From Sphingobacteriia bacterium (lineage in GTDB: Bacteria; Bacteroidota; Bacteroidia; Chitinophagales; Chitinophagaceae), in contig JAFKLS010000021.1 of NCBI GenBank assembly GCA_017304675.1, positions 124,001 to 188,000 on the forward strand: DNA of 64,000 nt, given 5' to 3'. Position numbers and translations under genes: made by a program. Under the pieces are notes generated by a model. The model was not told the origin of the DNA. It ran no database searches and saw nothing but the letters and a program-made list of their open reading frames with translations. Positions within the stretch are counted from its first letter, which is position 1, and the number at the start of each line of letters is the position of its first letter. Shown here piece by piece: positions 1 through 9,998 of the stretch.

Positions 1-730
1 CAGCTATCATCTCATTCTCTTCTTCAGAATAAGAGCAGGTTGAATAAATCAGCATTCCGCCCTCATTCAAGCTATCCATAGCATCTTCTACTATCCGTTG
101 CTGCCGCATATTGCAAAGTGCCACATTATGTTCACTCCATTCATTAACAGCATTAATATCTTTTCTAAACATACCGCTGCCGCTGCAAGGAGCATCAATC
201 ACTAATACATCAAAAAAGTTTTTCAATGCACTAAAGTCTTTCGGGTCGTTATTGGTAATAATTGTATTAGGGCTTCCCCACTTGGTTAAATTCTCAGACA
301 AAACATTTACCCTGCTTTTAATCAATTCATTACTCACTACTAACCCATCTTCAAAAAAAGTAGCCAGTAAAGTAGATTTGCCTCCCGGAGCCGCACAAAG
401 GTCTAATACTTTTTTACCAGCACCCTGTATTACTGTTTGCTGCAAAATATGATACAGAAACATGCTGCTTGCTTCCTGCACATAATATGCTCCGCCATGA
501 AATAGAGGGTCTAATGTAAAAGACGGCCGCTCTTTTAAATAATAACCATAAGTGCACCAGGGAACCTGAGCCTGCAACCTATTTTCTGCTATACATTGCT
601 CATTCCATTTTTGGGGATTGATACGAATAGAGGTTACCTGTTTACCCGATTGATGCAGTGCCAGAAAATCTTTTTCGGAAAAGCCTTTTGTATGCTGAAT
701 GGATTGTATGAACGAAAGGGGCAGTTGCAC
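1..730 (-). CDS. RsmF/NOP2-type rRNA m5C methyltransferase (3' end beyond left edge)
   Basis: This is a SAM-dependent RNA cytosine-5 methyltransferase of the RsmB/RsmF/NOP2-Sun family, expected to modify rRNA in the cytoplasm. Reading the minus strand, the protein shows the SAM-binding segment LCAAPGGKSTLL, the motif IV cysteine in DAPCSGSGMFRKD, and the catalytic cysteine in YSTCSYSEEENE near the left edge. The C-terminal part lies outside the window. The start is probably the GTG at 730-728, because no in-frame ATG lies between it and the upstream gene, whose stop is only 18 bases away. It is the last visible gene of the thyA-folA operon. The exact target base cannot be told from this fragment. 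Confidence 0.88.
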   Translation of the reverse strand, partial: MQLPLSFIQSIQHTKGFSEKDFLALHQSGKQVTSIRINPQKWNEQCIAENRLQAQVPWCTYGYYLKERPSFTLDPLFHGGAYYVQEASSMFLYHILQQTVIQGAGKKVLDLCAAPGGKSTLLATFFEDGLVVSNELIKSRVNVLSENLTKWGSPNTIITNNDPKDFSALKNFFDVLVIDAPCSGSGMFRKDINAVNEWSEHNVALCNMRQQRIVEDAMDSLNEGGMLIYSTCSYSEEENEMIA

Positions 731-748
731 AAATAAAATTGATTGTGT

Positions 749-1546
749 TTAAAAGCGTACTGTAAAATGTTGTTTTATTTTAAATTCTTTTCTGAACAGA
801 ACAATCCCTATAAAAAAAAGATCTATGGTTGCTGTAACAGCTTCATGCTGCTGTACCCATTGCCATGCTTTTTCCATTTCACTGCTCCAGTGAATATCGT
901 CTAAAATCATCATTCCATACTCATTCATTTTGGGAAGCATCTCTAAAAAATAGCGGATTGTTGGTTCGTACCGATGGTTCCCATCTATATACACCACATC
1001 TAATTGCCTGATAGTTGAAAGGAATGGAAGAAGTGTTTCATCAAAATTGCCCCTGATAATTTCTATATTATTTAAACCAAGCTGTTGAAAGTTTTTTTCT
1101 GCTAAAGCAGCCACAGCTTCTGCCCCTTCAAATGTAAAAACCTTCCCTTCTTTATTGGCCATAGCAAAATAAGCCGTGGAAATACCCAAAGAAGTGCCTA
1201 GCTCTACAACAGATTTGTATTGATAATGCTGTACTATCTTAAAAAAGAGTTGCCCGAATTTTTTGGGTTTTAAAGAAGAGGATGCTATTTTTTTTACTGT
1301 TCTTTCACTCGTAGAACTTATTCTTGAACCGGCACCATAATCTTGCAGTTTTAAAACAGTTTTATCTGCACGAAAGGTTTCTCTTTTCTGTTCTATTGTA
1401 TTGAAGTATTGCACCGAACTACGATTGTTCAGTACTTTCTCTATAAAATCATACACAAAAGGAGAATGAACACCATGCCCCTTTCCGTTCATGGCAGAAA
1501 AAAAATACCGGATATATTTTACACCTAATTGAAAAGGATTATACAT
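749..1546 (-). CDS. Class I SAM-dependent methyltransferase (O-methyltransferase-like)
   Basis: A 265-residue soluble methyltransferase. The middle part carries a Rossmann-fold SAM site: VVELGTSLGIST at about residues 115-126, then the acidic strand end in FTFEGAE. VVYIDGNHRYEP and MMILDDIHWSS follow, the pattern of the Methyltransf_24 / O-methyltransferase group. The first 90 residues resemble no domain I know. The gene overlaps the upstream membrane-protein gene by 8 bases, so the two are probably translationally coupled inside the thyA operon. The substrate is unknown. Confidence 0.8.
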   Translation of the reverse strand: MYNPFQLGVKYIRYFFSAMNGKGHGVHSPFVYDFIEKVLNNRSSVQYFNTIEQKRETFRADKTVLKLQDYGAGSRISSTSERTVKKIASSSLKPKKFGQLFFKIVQHYQYKSVVELGTSLGISTAYFAMANKEGKVFTFEGAEAVAALAEKNFQQLGLNNIEIIRGNFDETLLPFLSTIRQLDVVYIDGNHRYEPTIRYFLEMLPKMNEYGMMILDDIHWSSEMEKAWQWVQQHEAVTATIDLFFIGIVLFRKEFKIKQHFTVRF

Positions 1547-2003
1547 GTTTTATTCTTTGAGAAGGCAATTGATGATTTAGCCAAAGAAATGCATATAAGG
1601 CTACCATTAAACTGAAATAGTTAAGCGTTTTTACAAGGAAATCTACAGAAAAAACGTTGAAAGAAAAGTAATAGTCATTCATCCACAACAAAACAAATAT
1701 GCCAAGAGAAAGTGTAATGCTGGTTTCCATTTTTTTTACCAGGAATAAAGCTGAAATAAGTACAATCAGTATTATTCTTATCTCAAAAAAACCAATAGTG
1801 TAATGATAATTTGTGGTTGGAGAGAAATGGCGTATAAATTTTACCAGGTGGTATATTCTTGATAATAAAGTAACCGTGTACAACAGTAGCCCGTAGTTTA
1901 AAACAGCCAGTACATTTTTGGCAAGTGTTCTATTTTTCACGAACAATAATAATACAACAGGAAGTAATAGCTGGTAAGCTGTTGCGTTAAAATACATCAT
2001 CAC
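1539..2003 (-). CDS. Small polytopic membrane protein, function unknown
   Basis: A 154-residue protein with about five hydrophobic stretches (near residues 6-20, 32-50, 70-90, 95-112 and 127-143) and short charged loops, so it is probably an inner-membrane protein. I recognise no family. It starts at a GTG at 2003 or at the ATG at 2000; the GTG overlaps the folA stop codon by one base, which indicates coupling. It also overlaps the following methyltransferase gene by 8 bases. Its conserved place between folA and a methyltransferase is the only functional clue. Confidence 0.65.
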   Translation of the reverse strand: MMMYFNATAYQLLLPVVLLLFVKNRTLAKNVLAVLNYGLLLYTVTLLSRIYHLVKFIRHFSPTTNYHYTIGFFEIRIILIVLISALFLVKKMETSITLSLGIFVLLWMNDYYFSFNVFSVDFLVKTLNYFSLMVALYAFLWLNHQLPSQRIKHV

Positions 2004-2503
2004 TATTTTCTTTTCCAGAGTTGAAAACTGTAATTGTAAGCATGTTTAGCATCGGCCATATGGTTTTCTGCATATACCTGGTACCATAACCTTTCATCAA
2101 TTTCAGGAAAGAAAGTATCTGCTTCCAACAGTGCATCTACTTTGGTTATGTAAATTTTCTGGGCATGCTTAAAAGCCTGCCGGTACAACTCACCACCGCC
2201 AATAACAAATACTTCATTATATTGATGCTCCTTGGCTGTTTGTAAAGCTCCATCGAGCGATGGGGCTACAATAGCCTGAGAATATTGCAGGTTTTTGTTC
2301 CTTGATACAACAATATTTAATCGTCCCGGCAAAGGCTTACCGCCTAAAGATTCAAATGTTTTGCGCCCCATGATTACGGGAGATGCCCAGGTTGTGTTTT
2401 TAAAAAATTTAAGATCGTTGGGCAAACGCCATAACAATTGGTTGTTAAAGCCTATTCCGTTATTATTGGCAACGGCTGCTATTAAAGAAATAATCATACG
2501 CAA
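2003..2503 (-). CDS. folA: Dihydrofolate reductase
   Basis: Dihydrofolate reductase regenerates tetrahydrofolate from dihydrofolate with NADPH, in the cytoplasm. The 166 residues are of normal family length. Visible hallmarks are the N-terminal ISLIAAVANNNGIG loop, LLWRLPNDLKFFK with the substrate-binding Asp, VIMGRKTFESLG, PLPGRLNIVVSR, and EVFVIGGGELYRQAF for NADPH binding. It lies 2 bases after thyA on the same strand. This pairs the enzyme that makes dihydrofolate (ThyA) with the one that recycles it. Confidence 0.97.
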   Translation of the reverse strand: MRMIISLIAAVANNNGIGFNNQLLWRLPNDLKFFKNTTWASPVIMGRKTFESLGGKPLPGRLNIVVSRNKNLQYSQAIVAPSLDGALQTAKEHQYNEVFVIGGGELYRQAFKHAQKIYITKVDALLEADTFFPEIDERLWYQVYAENHMADAKHAYNYSFQLWKRK

Positions 2504-2505
2504 AT

Positions 2506-3300
2506 TTATACCGCTACCGGTGCTTTTATGGCTGGATGGCTCTGATAATTTTCCAGTTTAAAATCTTCGTAGGTAAATTGAAAGATGTCCTTTACATCAG
2601 CATTCAGATTCATCTGCGGCAGAGGATACGGAACCCTGCTTAACTGTAATTCGGCCTGTTTAATATGATTATTATATAAGTGAACATCACCAAAACTATG
2701 CACAAAATCGCCGGGTTCTAAACCGCAAACCTGTGCTACCATTAAAGTTAATAAAGCATAAGAAGCTATGTTGAACGGAACACCTAAAAACACATCGGCA
2801 CTACGCTGGTATAACTGGCAACTCAATTTATTATTGGCCACATAAAACTGAAAAATAGTATGGCAGGGCATAAGAGCCATTTTAGGTAAATCGGCTACAT
2901 TCCAGGCACTTATAATCAATCTTCGGCTATCGGGGGTTTTCTTAATCTGGTTAATCACCTCCGTAATCTGGTCTATCACCATTCCATCTTTCCCTTCCCA
3001 GCTTCTCCACTGTTTTCCATAAACCGGCCCCAAATTTCCTTCTTCATCGGCCCATTCATCCCAAATACTTACCCCGTTTTCTTTTAAATAGTGAATATTG
3101 GTATCTCCTTTCAGGAACCATAAAAGTTCATAAATAATACTTTTCAAATGCAGTTTTTTGGTAGTTACCAAAGGGAATCCTTCTCCCAGGTTAAAACGCA
3201 TCTGGTAACCGAAACAACTTAGCGTACCGGTTCCGGTACGGTCTGTTTTAGGTGTTCCGTTATCTAATATATGTTGTAATAAGGCTTGATATTGCTGCAT
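2506..3300 (-). CDS. thyA: Thymidylate synthase
   Basis: Thymidylate synthase converts dUMP to dTMP with methylenetetrahydrofolate. At 264 residues it has the same length as the classical enterobacterial ThyA. It shows [19 protein letters not shown] near the N-terminus, the catalytic cysteine in [12 protein letters not shown], the phosphate-binding [22 protein letters not shown], and the [12 protein letters not shown] segment. It is the first gene of a minus-strand operon with folA and three further genes. The 237-base gap to the divergent kinase gene at 3538 should hold its promoter. Confidence 0.98.
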   Translation of the reverse strand: MQQYQALLQHILDNGTPKTDRTGTGTLSCFGYQMRFNLGEGFPLVTTKKLHLKSIIYELLWFLKGDTNIHYLKENGVSIWDEWADEEGNLGPVYGKQWRSWEGKDGMVIDQITEVINQIKKTPDSRRLIISAWNVADLPKMALMPCHTIFQFYVANNKLSCQLYQRSADVFLGVPFNIASYALLTLMVAQVCGLEPGDFVHSFGDVHLYNNHIKQAELQLSRVPYPLPQMNLNADVKDIFQFTYEDFKLENYQSHPAIKAPVAV

Positions 3301-3537
3301 TACTGCAAGTTAGCCATACCAGCTACACAAGCCAAAATACTATTTCCCTGCTGGGGATTGATTGTTAATTTCAAATTTATTGGTACAGATACTACAAAGC
3401 ATAAATATTGTACTACAAAAATATATCTCTGAACTACCTTATTTTATGAAAATTAATAATTAATTTAACCAAACAAAAAGTTATATGTAAATACTTAACC
3501 GGCTCAAAAACCGTTTTAGAATTACAAAACAGTCCCC

Positions 3538-5529
3538 ATGAAAAACCCCTCTTCATCACTGAATACCAGGTATAATGGTGTGCTTGCAATAAGCATATTT
3601 ATTATAAGTGGTGTTTTATTATATAAGCTATTGGATATTAATAATTATTATTTGCTAATAGTATTAACACTACTGCTCGGTGGTTTTTCTTTGTATGTTA
3701 TTCCCAATAAAAAACAGGGCTTTAGCCGGCACAGGTTTAAAACCAAAAGAGGTAAAATGTTACTGGCCGACCAGATATTATCTCAAAGCAAAGACGCTAT
3801 CATTACTACAGATTTTGATTTAAACATTACATCTTGGAATAAGGGAGCAGAGTATTTATATGGTTTTACTGAAACAGAAATAACAGGAAAACAGATCCTA
3901 AACATTATTCCATCTAACTACTCACAAGACCAATTGAAAGATATTTGGAAAGAGTTAAAACAAAAAGGTTCCTGGAAAAATGTTGTGATACAGCAAACCA
4001 AAAGAAAAGAGACCATAACTGTATTACTTTCCATTTCTGTTTTAAAAAACAATCACGATAAGATTACAGGCTTTATAGGTGTATGCAGCGATATTACTAA
4101 CCAAATAAGGGCAGAAGAGAGGGCCGAGCAATTCTCGTATATGATTGAATCTTCTAACGATGCCATGATTTTATTTGATGAGAATCTAATTATTTCTTAT
4201 TGGAACAAAGGAGCAGAAAGACTGTACGGTTATAGTAAAGAAGAAAGCCTGAACAGGATATTCGGAGAATTTCTTGCCAAACAATATACTTCTGTTTTAT
4301 TGAAAGAGACATTAAAAAAAATAACGAAAAGGGGCTATTGGAAAACGGAAGACATACACTATCACAAAAACGGCCACCCGATTAATGTATTTGTTTCATT
4401 CACTCCTTATATTACCAATGAAAAAAATCGTATATACATTGCGGTAATCACCGATATTACCGAACAAAAAAATGCAGAGCAGAAACTCATCAACTACAAT
4501 CAAACCCTTGAAAAAGAAGTTGAAGAAAAAACTGCTCAGATGAGAGAAATTTTCGACAGGGTTGATTGGGGTTTTATTGCCCTTGATAAATCGGGTAATA
4601 TTCTTTTTATTAATCCCAAAGCCTCCGAGATCATCAAACAAAAACCTTCTGATGTTTTGAATAAAAACACCTGGATGGTTTTTGATATCAAAGAGCAAAG
4701 CGCTTTTTATCAAACCTATCTTAAAGCTGTATACAGCCAGAAGACAGAATATGCCGAATATTTTTCAGATCTATTAAAAAGATGGATGGCTGCCTATATT
4801 TTCCCTTCCAAAACAGGTGTATCGATTTATTTCAGGGACATTACCGAACGAAAGAAAATGCAGGATGAGATTATCAGGATCAACAACGAATTAAGGCATC
4901 TTACAGAATACCAGGATAAAGCCATTGAAGAAGAAAGAAAAAGAGTAGCGGGGGAATTACATGATGAACTTGGGCAACTGATTACATCTATCAAACTTGA
5001 TGCAGACTGGTTAAACAGAACTATAACAGAAGAAAGGACCGAAGAAAAACAGAAACTGAAAGACATTATTGAATTAACTTCTATTACTGCTAAAAAAGTA
5101 AGAACAATAGCACAATCTTTGCGGCCAAGTATATTGGATGATATGGGATTAATTCCCGCTATTGAATGGCAACTGGTAGAATTTAAAAAGAGATCGGGTA
5201 TAGATGTAAAGTTTGAAAACAGTATTGGCGATATGGCTTTCCCCGAAAAAATCAGTATCAATTTATTCAGAGTTTTACAGGAATCTCTCACCAATATCAT
5301 TCGCCATTCTGGTGCCACACAGGTTCATTGCAGCATTGTTATTAATAATAGTAGTTTGATTATGAGTATTTCCGACAATGGAAAAGGGTTTAACAAAGAT
5401 GACAAAAAAAACACATTTGGTTTATTGGGAATGCGGGAAAGAATCAAATCAATTGGGGGGAAATTTATATTGAAAACAGCTTTGGGGGAAGGAACTTTAG
5501 AGACTTTTGTAATACCTTTAACCCCTTAA
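3538..5529 (+). CDS. Membrane PAS-domain sensor histidine kinase (NarX/HisKA_3 type)
   Basis: A 663-residue sensor kinase. Two hydrophobic segments (about residues 14-33 and 36-55) anchor it in the inner membrane. Three PAS-like domains follow: about 78-190 and 200-315, each with the SWNKGAEYLYG / YWNKGAERLYG motif, then about 335-440. A short coiled coil (NYNQTLEKEVEEKTAQMRE) separates the second and third. The dimerisation domain has the phosphoacceptor His475 in GELHDELGQL, of the HisKA_3 type that pairs with LuxR-type regulators. The ATPase domain shows an N-box at LQESLTNIIRHS and the G1 motif DNGKGF. It is followed after 20 bases by its regulator gene. The signal is unknown. Confidence 0.93.
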   Translation: MKNPSSSLNTRYNGVLAISIFIISGVLLYKLLDINNYYLLIVLTLLLGGFSLYVIPNKKQGFSRHRFKTKRGKMLLADQILSQSKDAIITTDFDLNITSWNKGAEYLYGFTETEITGKQILNIIPSNYSQDQLKDIWKELKQKGSWKNVVIQQTKRKETITVLLSISVLKNNHDKITGFIGVCSDITNQIRAEERAEQFSYMIESSNDAMILFDENLIISYWNKGAERLYGYSKEESLNRIFGEFLAKQYTSVLLKETLKKITKRGYWKTEDIHYHKNGHPINVFVSFTPYITNEKNRIYIAVITDITEQKNAEQKLINYNQTLEKEVEEKTAQMREIFDRVDWGFIALDKSGNILFINPKASEIIKQKPSDVLNKNTWMVFDIKEQSAFYQTYLKAVYSQKTEYAEYFSDLLKRWMAAYIFPSKTGVSIYFRDITERKKMQDEIIRINNELRHLTEYQDKAIEEERKRVAGELHDELGQLITSIKLDADWLNRTITEERTEEKQKLKDIIELTSITAKKVRTIAQSLRPSILDDMGLIPAIEWQLVEFKKRSGIDVKFENSIGDMAFPEKISINLFRVLQESLTNIIRHSGATQVHCSIVINNSSLIMSISDNGKGFNKDDKKNTFGLLGMRERIKSIGGKFILKTALGEGTLETFVIPLTP

Positions 5530-5549
5530 TAGCCTAAAACCTTTAAACT

Positions 5550-6176
5550 ATGAATATTGCTATTGCTGATGATCACTTTGTTGTGAGAAAAGGCCTGATA
5601 AGCATATTAACAGATGCTTACCCTTTTGCACAAATTGATGAAGCCGGAGATACTGCGGAGTTGATCAAACTAATCAGCAAAAACAGATATGATATAATTA
5701 TAACTGATTTGTCTATGCCCGGCAGATCAGGTGTGGAAATGGTTAAACAAATAAAAGAAATCACTCCCAAAACACCTTTGCTTGTATTAAGCAACCATCC
5801 GCCGGAACAATTTGCTGTACGTACTATAAGGGCTGGCGCAAACTCTTACCTAACAAAAGAAAGCGCTTACGATGAACTGGTAAAAGCCGTAGAAACTTTA
5901 TTAAGCGGCAAAAAATTTATCACACCCGACATTGCCAATTTACTGGCAGATGCTTTTTCCGGAGACAATACAGAAAACCCAACCGAAATATTATCTGATA
6001 GGGAATTTGAAGTTTTAAAATTATTGGCACAAGGCAAAACAATTTCTGAAATGGCAGAAATGCTATCATTAAGTGTCAATACCATTAGTACTTACAGGGC
6101 AAGAATTTTGGAAAAATTACAACTGCATTCTACCGCCGATCTTATTAAATATGCATTAGAAAAAAAGCTGGCATAA
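5550..6176 (+). CDS. LuxR/NarL-family response regulator
   Basis: A 208-residue response regulator. The receiver domain has the acidic pair Asp7-Asp8, the phosphoacceptor Asp53 in ITDLSMPG, and the conserved Lys in YLTKES. The C-terminal LuxR-type helix-turn-helix (about residues 146-203) contains LSDREFEVLKLLAQGKTISE and SVNTISTYRARILEKL. It sits 20 bases after the sensor kinase and is surely its partner. The protein is close in sequence and equal in length to the regulator at 9999-10625. A strong terminator follows at 6200-6240. Confidence 0.95.
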   Translation: MNIAIADDHFVVRKGLISILTDAYPFAQIDEAGDTAELIKLISKNRYDIIITDLSMPGRSGVEMVKQIKEITPKTPLLVLSNHPPEQFAVRTIRAGANSYLTKESAYDELVKAVETLLSGKKFITPDIANLLADAFSGDNTENPTEILSDREFEVLKLLAQGKTISEMAEMLSLSVNTISTYRARILEKLQLHSTADLIKYALEKKLA

Positions 6177-6199
6177 GAAAAAACAGGTTAAAACATTCT

Positions 6200-6240
6200 A
6201 AAAAACCCTTATTAATAGTATTTAGTAAGGGTTTTTTATT
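6200..6240 (+). terminator. Rho-independent terminator after the first two-component pair
   Basis: The 12-base stem AAAAAACCCTTA (6200-6211) pairs with TAAGGGTTTTTT (6226-6237) across a 14-base loop. The descending arm supplies the T-run. Confidence 0.85.
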
Positions 6241-6477
6241 TTATATACCAGGGGAAAATCACGTTACACAGTAGTTAAATTTCTACAATAAGTAATCTCT
6301 TCTATGCCACAATAATGATAGACTTTACTATCGTTCAACAATTGTAACAGTAAGAACTTTACGTTAGAAAATTCCTGAAAGGGAATAGTTGAAATCCAAA
6401 GTCCTAATATCTGTAAACACAAGCCCGGTTTTTAAAATGCAGTCCTATGATTAACCAAATGCATAAAACCCGGTTAC

Positions 6478-6519
6478 GAGAATAAACAACGGTGCAACCT
6501 TAACCCGTTGTTTATTCTC
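6478..6519. repeat. Perfect 15-bp inverted repeat (hairpin) upstream of the GH5 gene
   Basis: GAGAATAAACAACGG (6478-6492) is followed by a 12-base spacer and its exact complement CCGTTGTTTATTCTC (6505-6519). There is no T-run directly after it, so a simple terminator is less likely than an RNA leader structure or an operator for the GH5 gene that starts 70 bases later. The rest of the 6241-6588 gap shows nothing else I can name. Confidence 0.7.
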
Positions 6520-6588
6520 CGGTGTTTTCCAGACAACTTTTTCTGGTGCGATTGGATTTCACTCCTTAAATCCAAAATCCTTTAAACC

Positions 6589-7701
6589 ATGAAAAAGTTC
6601 TTATTACTTAACACACTTGCTTTCTTACTAAGCATTACAAGCTCCAAAGCACAATACGCTTACACAGGCAACTCTACTGATAAAAATAGCGGCAACAGTG
6701 TATATGGTATTACTTTATGTGGAGCAGAGTTTGGTGAAAATAATTTGCCCGGAGTTCTCAACAGGCATTATACCTACCCTAATCCTTCCGAAATAAATTA
6801 TTTTACTTCTAAAGGCGCTAAGATTATACAACTTCCATTTAAATGGGAACGCTTACAACGTACACTTGGCGGTAATCTTGATGAGGCCGAGCTAAAACTC
6901 ATTTCTAAATTTGTAGACGATTGTGCTACCAGGGGTGCTATGGTTATATTGGTAATGCAAAATTTTGGCCGTTATAAGATAGATAACCAGGAATTAATTT
7001 TAGGCAGCAAAGAGTTACCTAATTATTATTACTACGATGTTTGGAAAAAAATAGCTGCTGCTTTAAAAAACAAGCCTAATATTTATGCATTTAATATCAT
7101 GAACGAGCCTCATGGCATGGGTTTTAACAAATGGTATTTATCTGCGCAAACAGCCATTAATGCCATCAGAGAATCAAACACAAAATCTGCAATAATAGTT
7201 GATGGAGACAATTATGCTTCACCTGAAAATTGGGTTAGATACAGTGATTACCTGAAATTTTTAAAAGATCCTTCAGATAATATTATGTACAGTGCACATT
7301 GTTATTTTGACGAAGACAGATCTGGCAGATATTTAAAACCTTATGAACTAAGCGGAGTGAATGAAATGACAGGCGTTGAAAGGATTAAACCATTTATTAA
7401 CTGGTGCAAGGCAAATAATAAAAAAGCATTCGTTGGTGAATTTGGCATACCTAAAAATGATGAACGCTGGTTAGTGGTTCTGGAAAATATGTTAAGTTAT
7501 CTGGCAGATAACAACATAGGCGGTTGTTATTGGGCTGCCGGCCCCTGGTGGAAAAACTATTCATTATCAATTGAACCTGTTAACAACCAGGATCAACCAC
7601 AAATGAATATTTATGCAAAATATTTGAATGTAGGATTCTTTAACAATACAGCGGGCATCAACAACAATTTAAAATCTAAAAGCGCAACTGCTGCTAAATA
7701 A
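6589..7701 (+). CDS. Secreted glycoside hydrolase family 5 (endoglucanase-like)
   Basis: A 370-residue secreted glycosidase. Residues 1-21 form a signal peptide ending SSKAQ. The TIM-barrel carries the acid/base glutamate Glu173 in NIMNEPHGMG and the nucleophile Glu284 in FVGEFGIP, both at the positions expected for GH5. Aromatic residues in CYWAAGPWWKNY likely line the sugar cleft. A cellulase or related beta-glucanase is the best guess, but GH5 covers several specificities. It lies alone between two kinase/regulator pairs, each of which could control it. No carbohydrate-binding module is visible. Confidence 0.88.
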   Translation: MKKFLLLNTLAFLLSITSSKAQYAYTGNSTDKNSGNSVYGITLCGAEFGENNLPGVLNRHYTYPNPSEINYFTSKGAKIIQLPFKWERLQRTLGGNLDEAELKLISKFVDDCATRGAMVILVMQNFGRYKIDNQELILGSKELPNYYYYDVWKKIAAALKNKPNIYAFNIMNEPHGMGFNKWYLSAQTAINAIRESNTKSAIIVDGDNYASPENWVRYSDYLKFLKDPSDNIMYSAHCYFDEDRSGRYLKPYELSGVNEMTGVERIKPFINWCKANNKKAFVGEFGIPKNDERWLVVLENMLSYLADNNIGGCYWAAGPWWKNYSLSIEPVNNQDQPQMNIYAKYLNVGFFNNTAGINNNLKSKSATAAK

Positions 7702-8195
7702 TAAAATAAACGGATTCAATTATTATTATAGAGGATATTTAATTTATACAATTAATTTACACGGTTTGTAGTAATACAGCTACAACTAATGAGAGTATTG
7801 TACTGCTATAATATTACATATATGTCTATGGCAGGCATAAAAAACCTAAGATACTTTTGTATTGTAAATCCTATATCCTTTAGAAGGCCAAACAAATTCA
7901 ATATCTCTTAAAACTTAAACAAACAAAAACGCATAAACCGCAATATCCTGAATACTGAAAAACCCGGATCACTCCAAACTTATGAAACCAGAATGGGAAG
8001 ATATGGCAGTTGGTTTTTTATTTAATCTTCCCTTTTTAGTTTAATCCTAAAAATTAAAAACATGACACACTTCCTATTCAGACTATTGCCGCTTTGGTTA
8101 CCGAGCTTCCTTACAACAAATTTTATTTCTGAACCAAACAGATTTTATTGTTTTAGCAATCTCAATTTTGCTACATTAGCTCGCTAACCTAAGAC
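7702..8195. other. Gene-free stretch with a likely promoter for the second kinase
   Basis: TACTTTTG at 7852-7859 matches the Bacteroidota -7 element exactly, although no clear TTG box sits 19-20 bases upstream. It would give a leader of roughly 330 bases before the kinase start at 8196. Two short open frames inside the leader (from 7981, 20 codons; from 8061, about 41 codons) have no feature that makes them credible genes. Confidence 0.4.
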
Positions 8196-9983
8196 ATGAA
8201 TGCCAGTAATTTAGAACATTACCTACCCGGTTTTGCCATAGAATTAGATGCTCAAGCCAACATTCTTCAAACATGGCCAAACAATAATTTCATAGTTTCT
8301 TCTAACAAAAGAAGAAAGAAAAGTTTCGTTTCTTATATACACCAAAAACAAAGAGACACTTTTAAACTTTTCTTTGAGCTTTTGCTTACAAAGAACAAAA
8401 AATCTGTGAAAGTTATTCAACTCAGATTGGTAAATAGCAACAAAGAAGAAAAATGGTTTACACTTGAGTTAAAGAAAAAAAGTGCAGCCGGCTGTATCCT
8501 CAGTGCTACAGAATATAAGCCAGAGGCAAATGAGCCCTTGCCTATTAGCCAACTGCACAAATTAAATTCGTTTAAGCGTTTTATAGAAAACCTTCCCTTT
8601 CCTTTTGCCAGTTGTACTGCCAATTTCGATCTTACATTCGTTAACAAAAAATTTAAAGAAGTTTTTGGCTATGAGTTGGAAGAGATTAAAAAATATAAAA
8701 ACTGGTTCAGCCTCTTTAAATGGGATTATCCGGGGCAGGAAGATGAACATGATGAAGCGTTTTATACTGCTTTATCCAGGTTTAAAGAAAACCCAAATAG
8801 CAAACCTGTTCTTCTACAAAGGCAATTGGTAGTAAAAGATAAAACAGTAAGGAACGTAGATATTCATTTCAATATTTTGAACGATGAAATATTCGGGATA
8901 TTGGAAGATGTTACTGAAAAGAAAAAGATTGAACAGGAATTAATTAAAAGCCACGATAAGTTCAGGAATATTGCAGAACATATTCCTATGCCGCTTATTA
9001 CGGCCAATCTTGATCTTTCCATCAATTTTGTTAACCAGAAATTTATTGAGTTTACCGGCCTTAGTTTAAAAGAAGTGCAGTCTTTTGAAGATTGGCATAA
9101 ATACCTAATACTAAGCAAACCGGAAGACAAAGCAAAAAATTTGAAAGAATACCATGCCTTGTTAAAAAAATATGAACAAAACCGCAATATGGTATTCCCG
9201 GTTTTACGTAAAAAGTTTAAAACACAAAAAGGCGATATAAAGGATGTGCACCTTAATTTTTCAATTTTCGACAACCAGATTTACTGTATCTTAGAAGATG
9301 TAACCAGTTTAAAAAATACCGAACGGGAATTAAAAAACTCGCAGCACCAATTAAGAGCACTCACCTCCTATCTGCAAAAAATTAGAGAAGAAGAAAGAAA
9401 GTTTATTGCCAGGGAAATTCACGATGAGCTTGGGCAATTAATTACAGCTTTAAAAATTGATATTGGTTTTACTAAAAAGAAGGTTGAGAAAGCTATGCCG
9501 GAAATAGGCGAAAGGCTGAATGAAACAATGCAGCTGGCTGATAAGCTTATTAAATCTGTTAGAAGAATATCAACATCACTCAGGCCAAGTTTATTAGATG
9601 AAATAGGCTTAATGGCCGCAATTGAATGGGAATGCAAACAACTAAAACTGAAGTACGGGCTTGGATACAATTTTAAAACAGACGATCAGGAAATAGAACT
9701 AAAACCGGAGCAAAAATCTAACCTGTTCAGGATTTTCCAGGAAGCAACAACGAACATTGTAAGGCATTCAAATGCAACACATATAAAAGTGTGCCTGCAA
9801 AAAGAAAATGGCAGAATATTTCTTTTAATAGCCGATAACGGCAAAGGGTTTGATTTACATAAAAAATCGAGCACATTAGGAATATTGGGCATTAAAGAAA
9901 GAGTACATTCTTTGAAAGGAGATTTCGATATACACTCAACCCTTGGAAAAGGCACAGAAATAACCATAAAATTACCGGTTTAA
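8196..9983 (+). CDS. Soluble PAS-domain sensor histidine kinase (HisKA_3 type)
   Basis: A 595-residue kinase without membrane segments, so it is probably cytoplasmic. Two similar PAS domains are visible at about residues 128-245 (FASCTANFDLTFVNKKFKEVFGY) and 253-372 (LITANLDLSINFVNQKFIEFTGL). The phosphoacceptor His409 lies in AREIHDELGQLIT. The ATPase domain has FQEATTNIVRHSNATH, DNGKGFDLH and GILGIKERVHSL. It is paralogous to the kinase at 3538 from the dimerisation domain onward but has lost, or never had, the membrane anchor. Its regulator follows after 15 bases. The ligand is unknown. Confidence 0.92.
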   Translation: MNASNLEHYLPGFAIELDAQANILQTWPNNNFIVSSNKRRKKSFVSYIHQKQRDTFKLFFELLLTKNKKSVKVIQLRLVNSNKEEKWFTLELKKKSAAGCILSATEYKPEANEPLPISQLHKLNSFKRFIENLPFPFASCTANFDLTFVNKKFKEVFGYELEEIKKYKNWFSLFKWDYPGQEDEHDEAFYTALSRFKENPNSKPVLLQRQLVVKDKTVRNVDIHFNILNDEIFGILEDVTEKKKIEQELIKSHDKFRNIAEHIPMPLITANLDLSINFVNQKFIEFTGLSLKEVQSFEDWHKYLILSKPEDKAKNLKEYHALLKKYEQNRNMVFPVLRKKFKTQKGDIKDVHLNFSIFDNQIYCILEDVTSLKNTERELKNSQHQLRALTSYLQKIREEERKFIAREIHDELGQLITALKIDIGFTKKKVEKAMPEIGERLNETMQLADKLIKSVRRISTSLRPSLLDEIGLMAAIEWECKQLKLKYGLGYNFKTDDQEIELKPEQKSNLFRIFQEATTNIVRHSNATHIKVCLQKENGRIFLLIADNGKGFDLHKKSSTLGILGIKERVHSLKGDFDIHSTLGKGTEITIKLPV

Positions 9984-9998
9984 GATAAAGAAGAAGTT

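Noticed and set aside
8061..8186. A 41-codon frame before the second kinase
   Set aside because: No motif, no overlap coupling, and atypical composition. It is treated as leader sequence.
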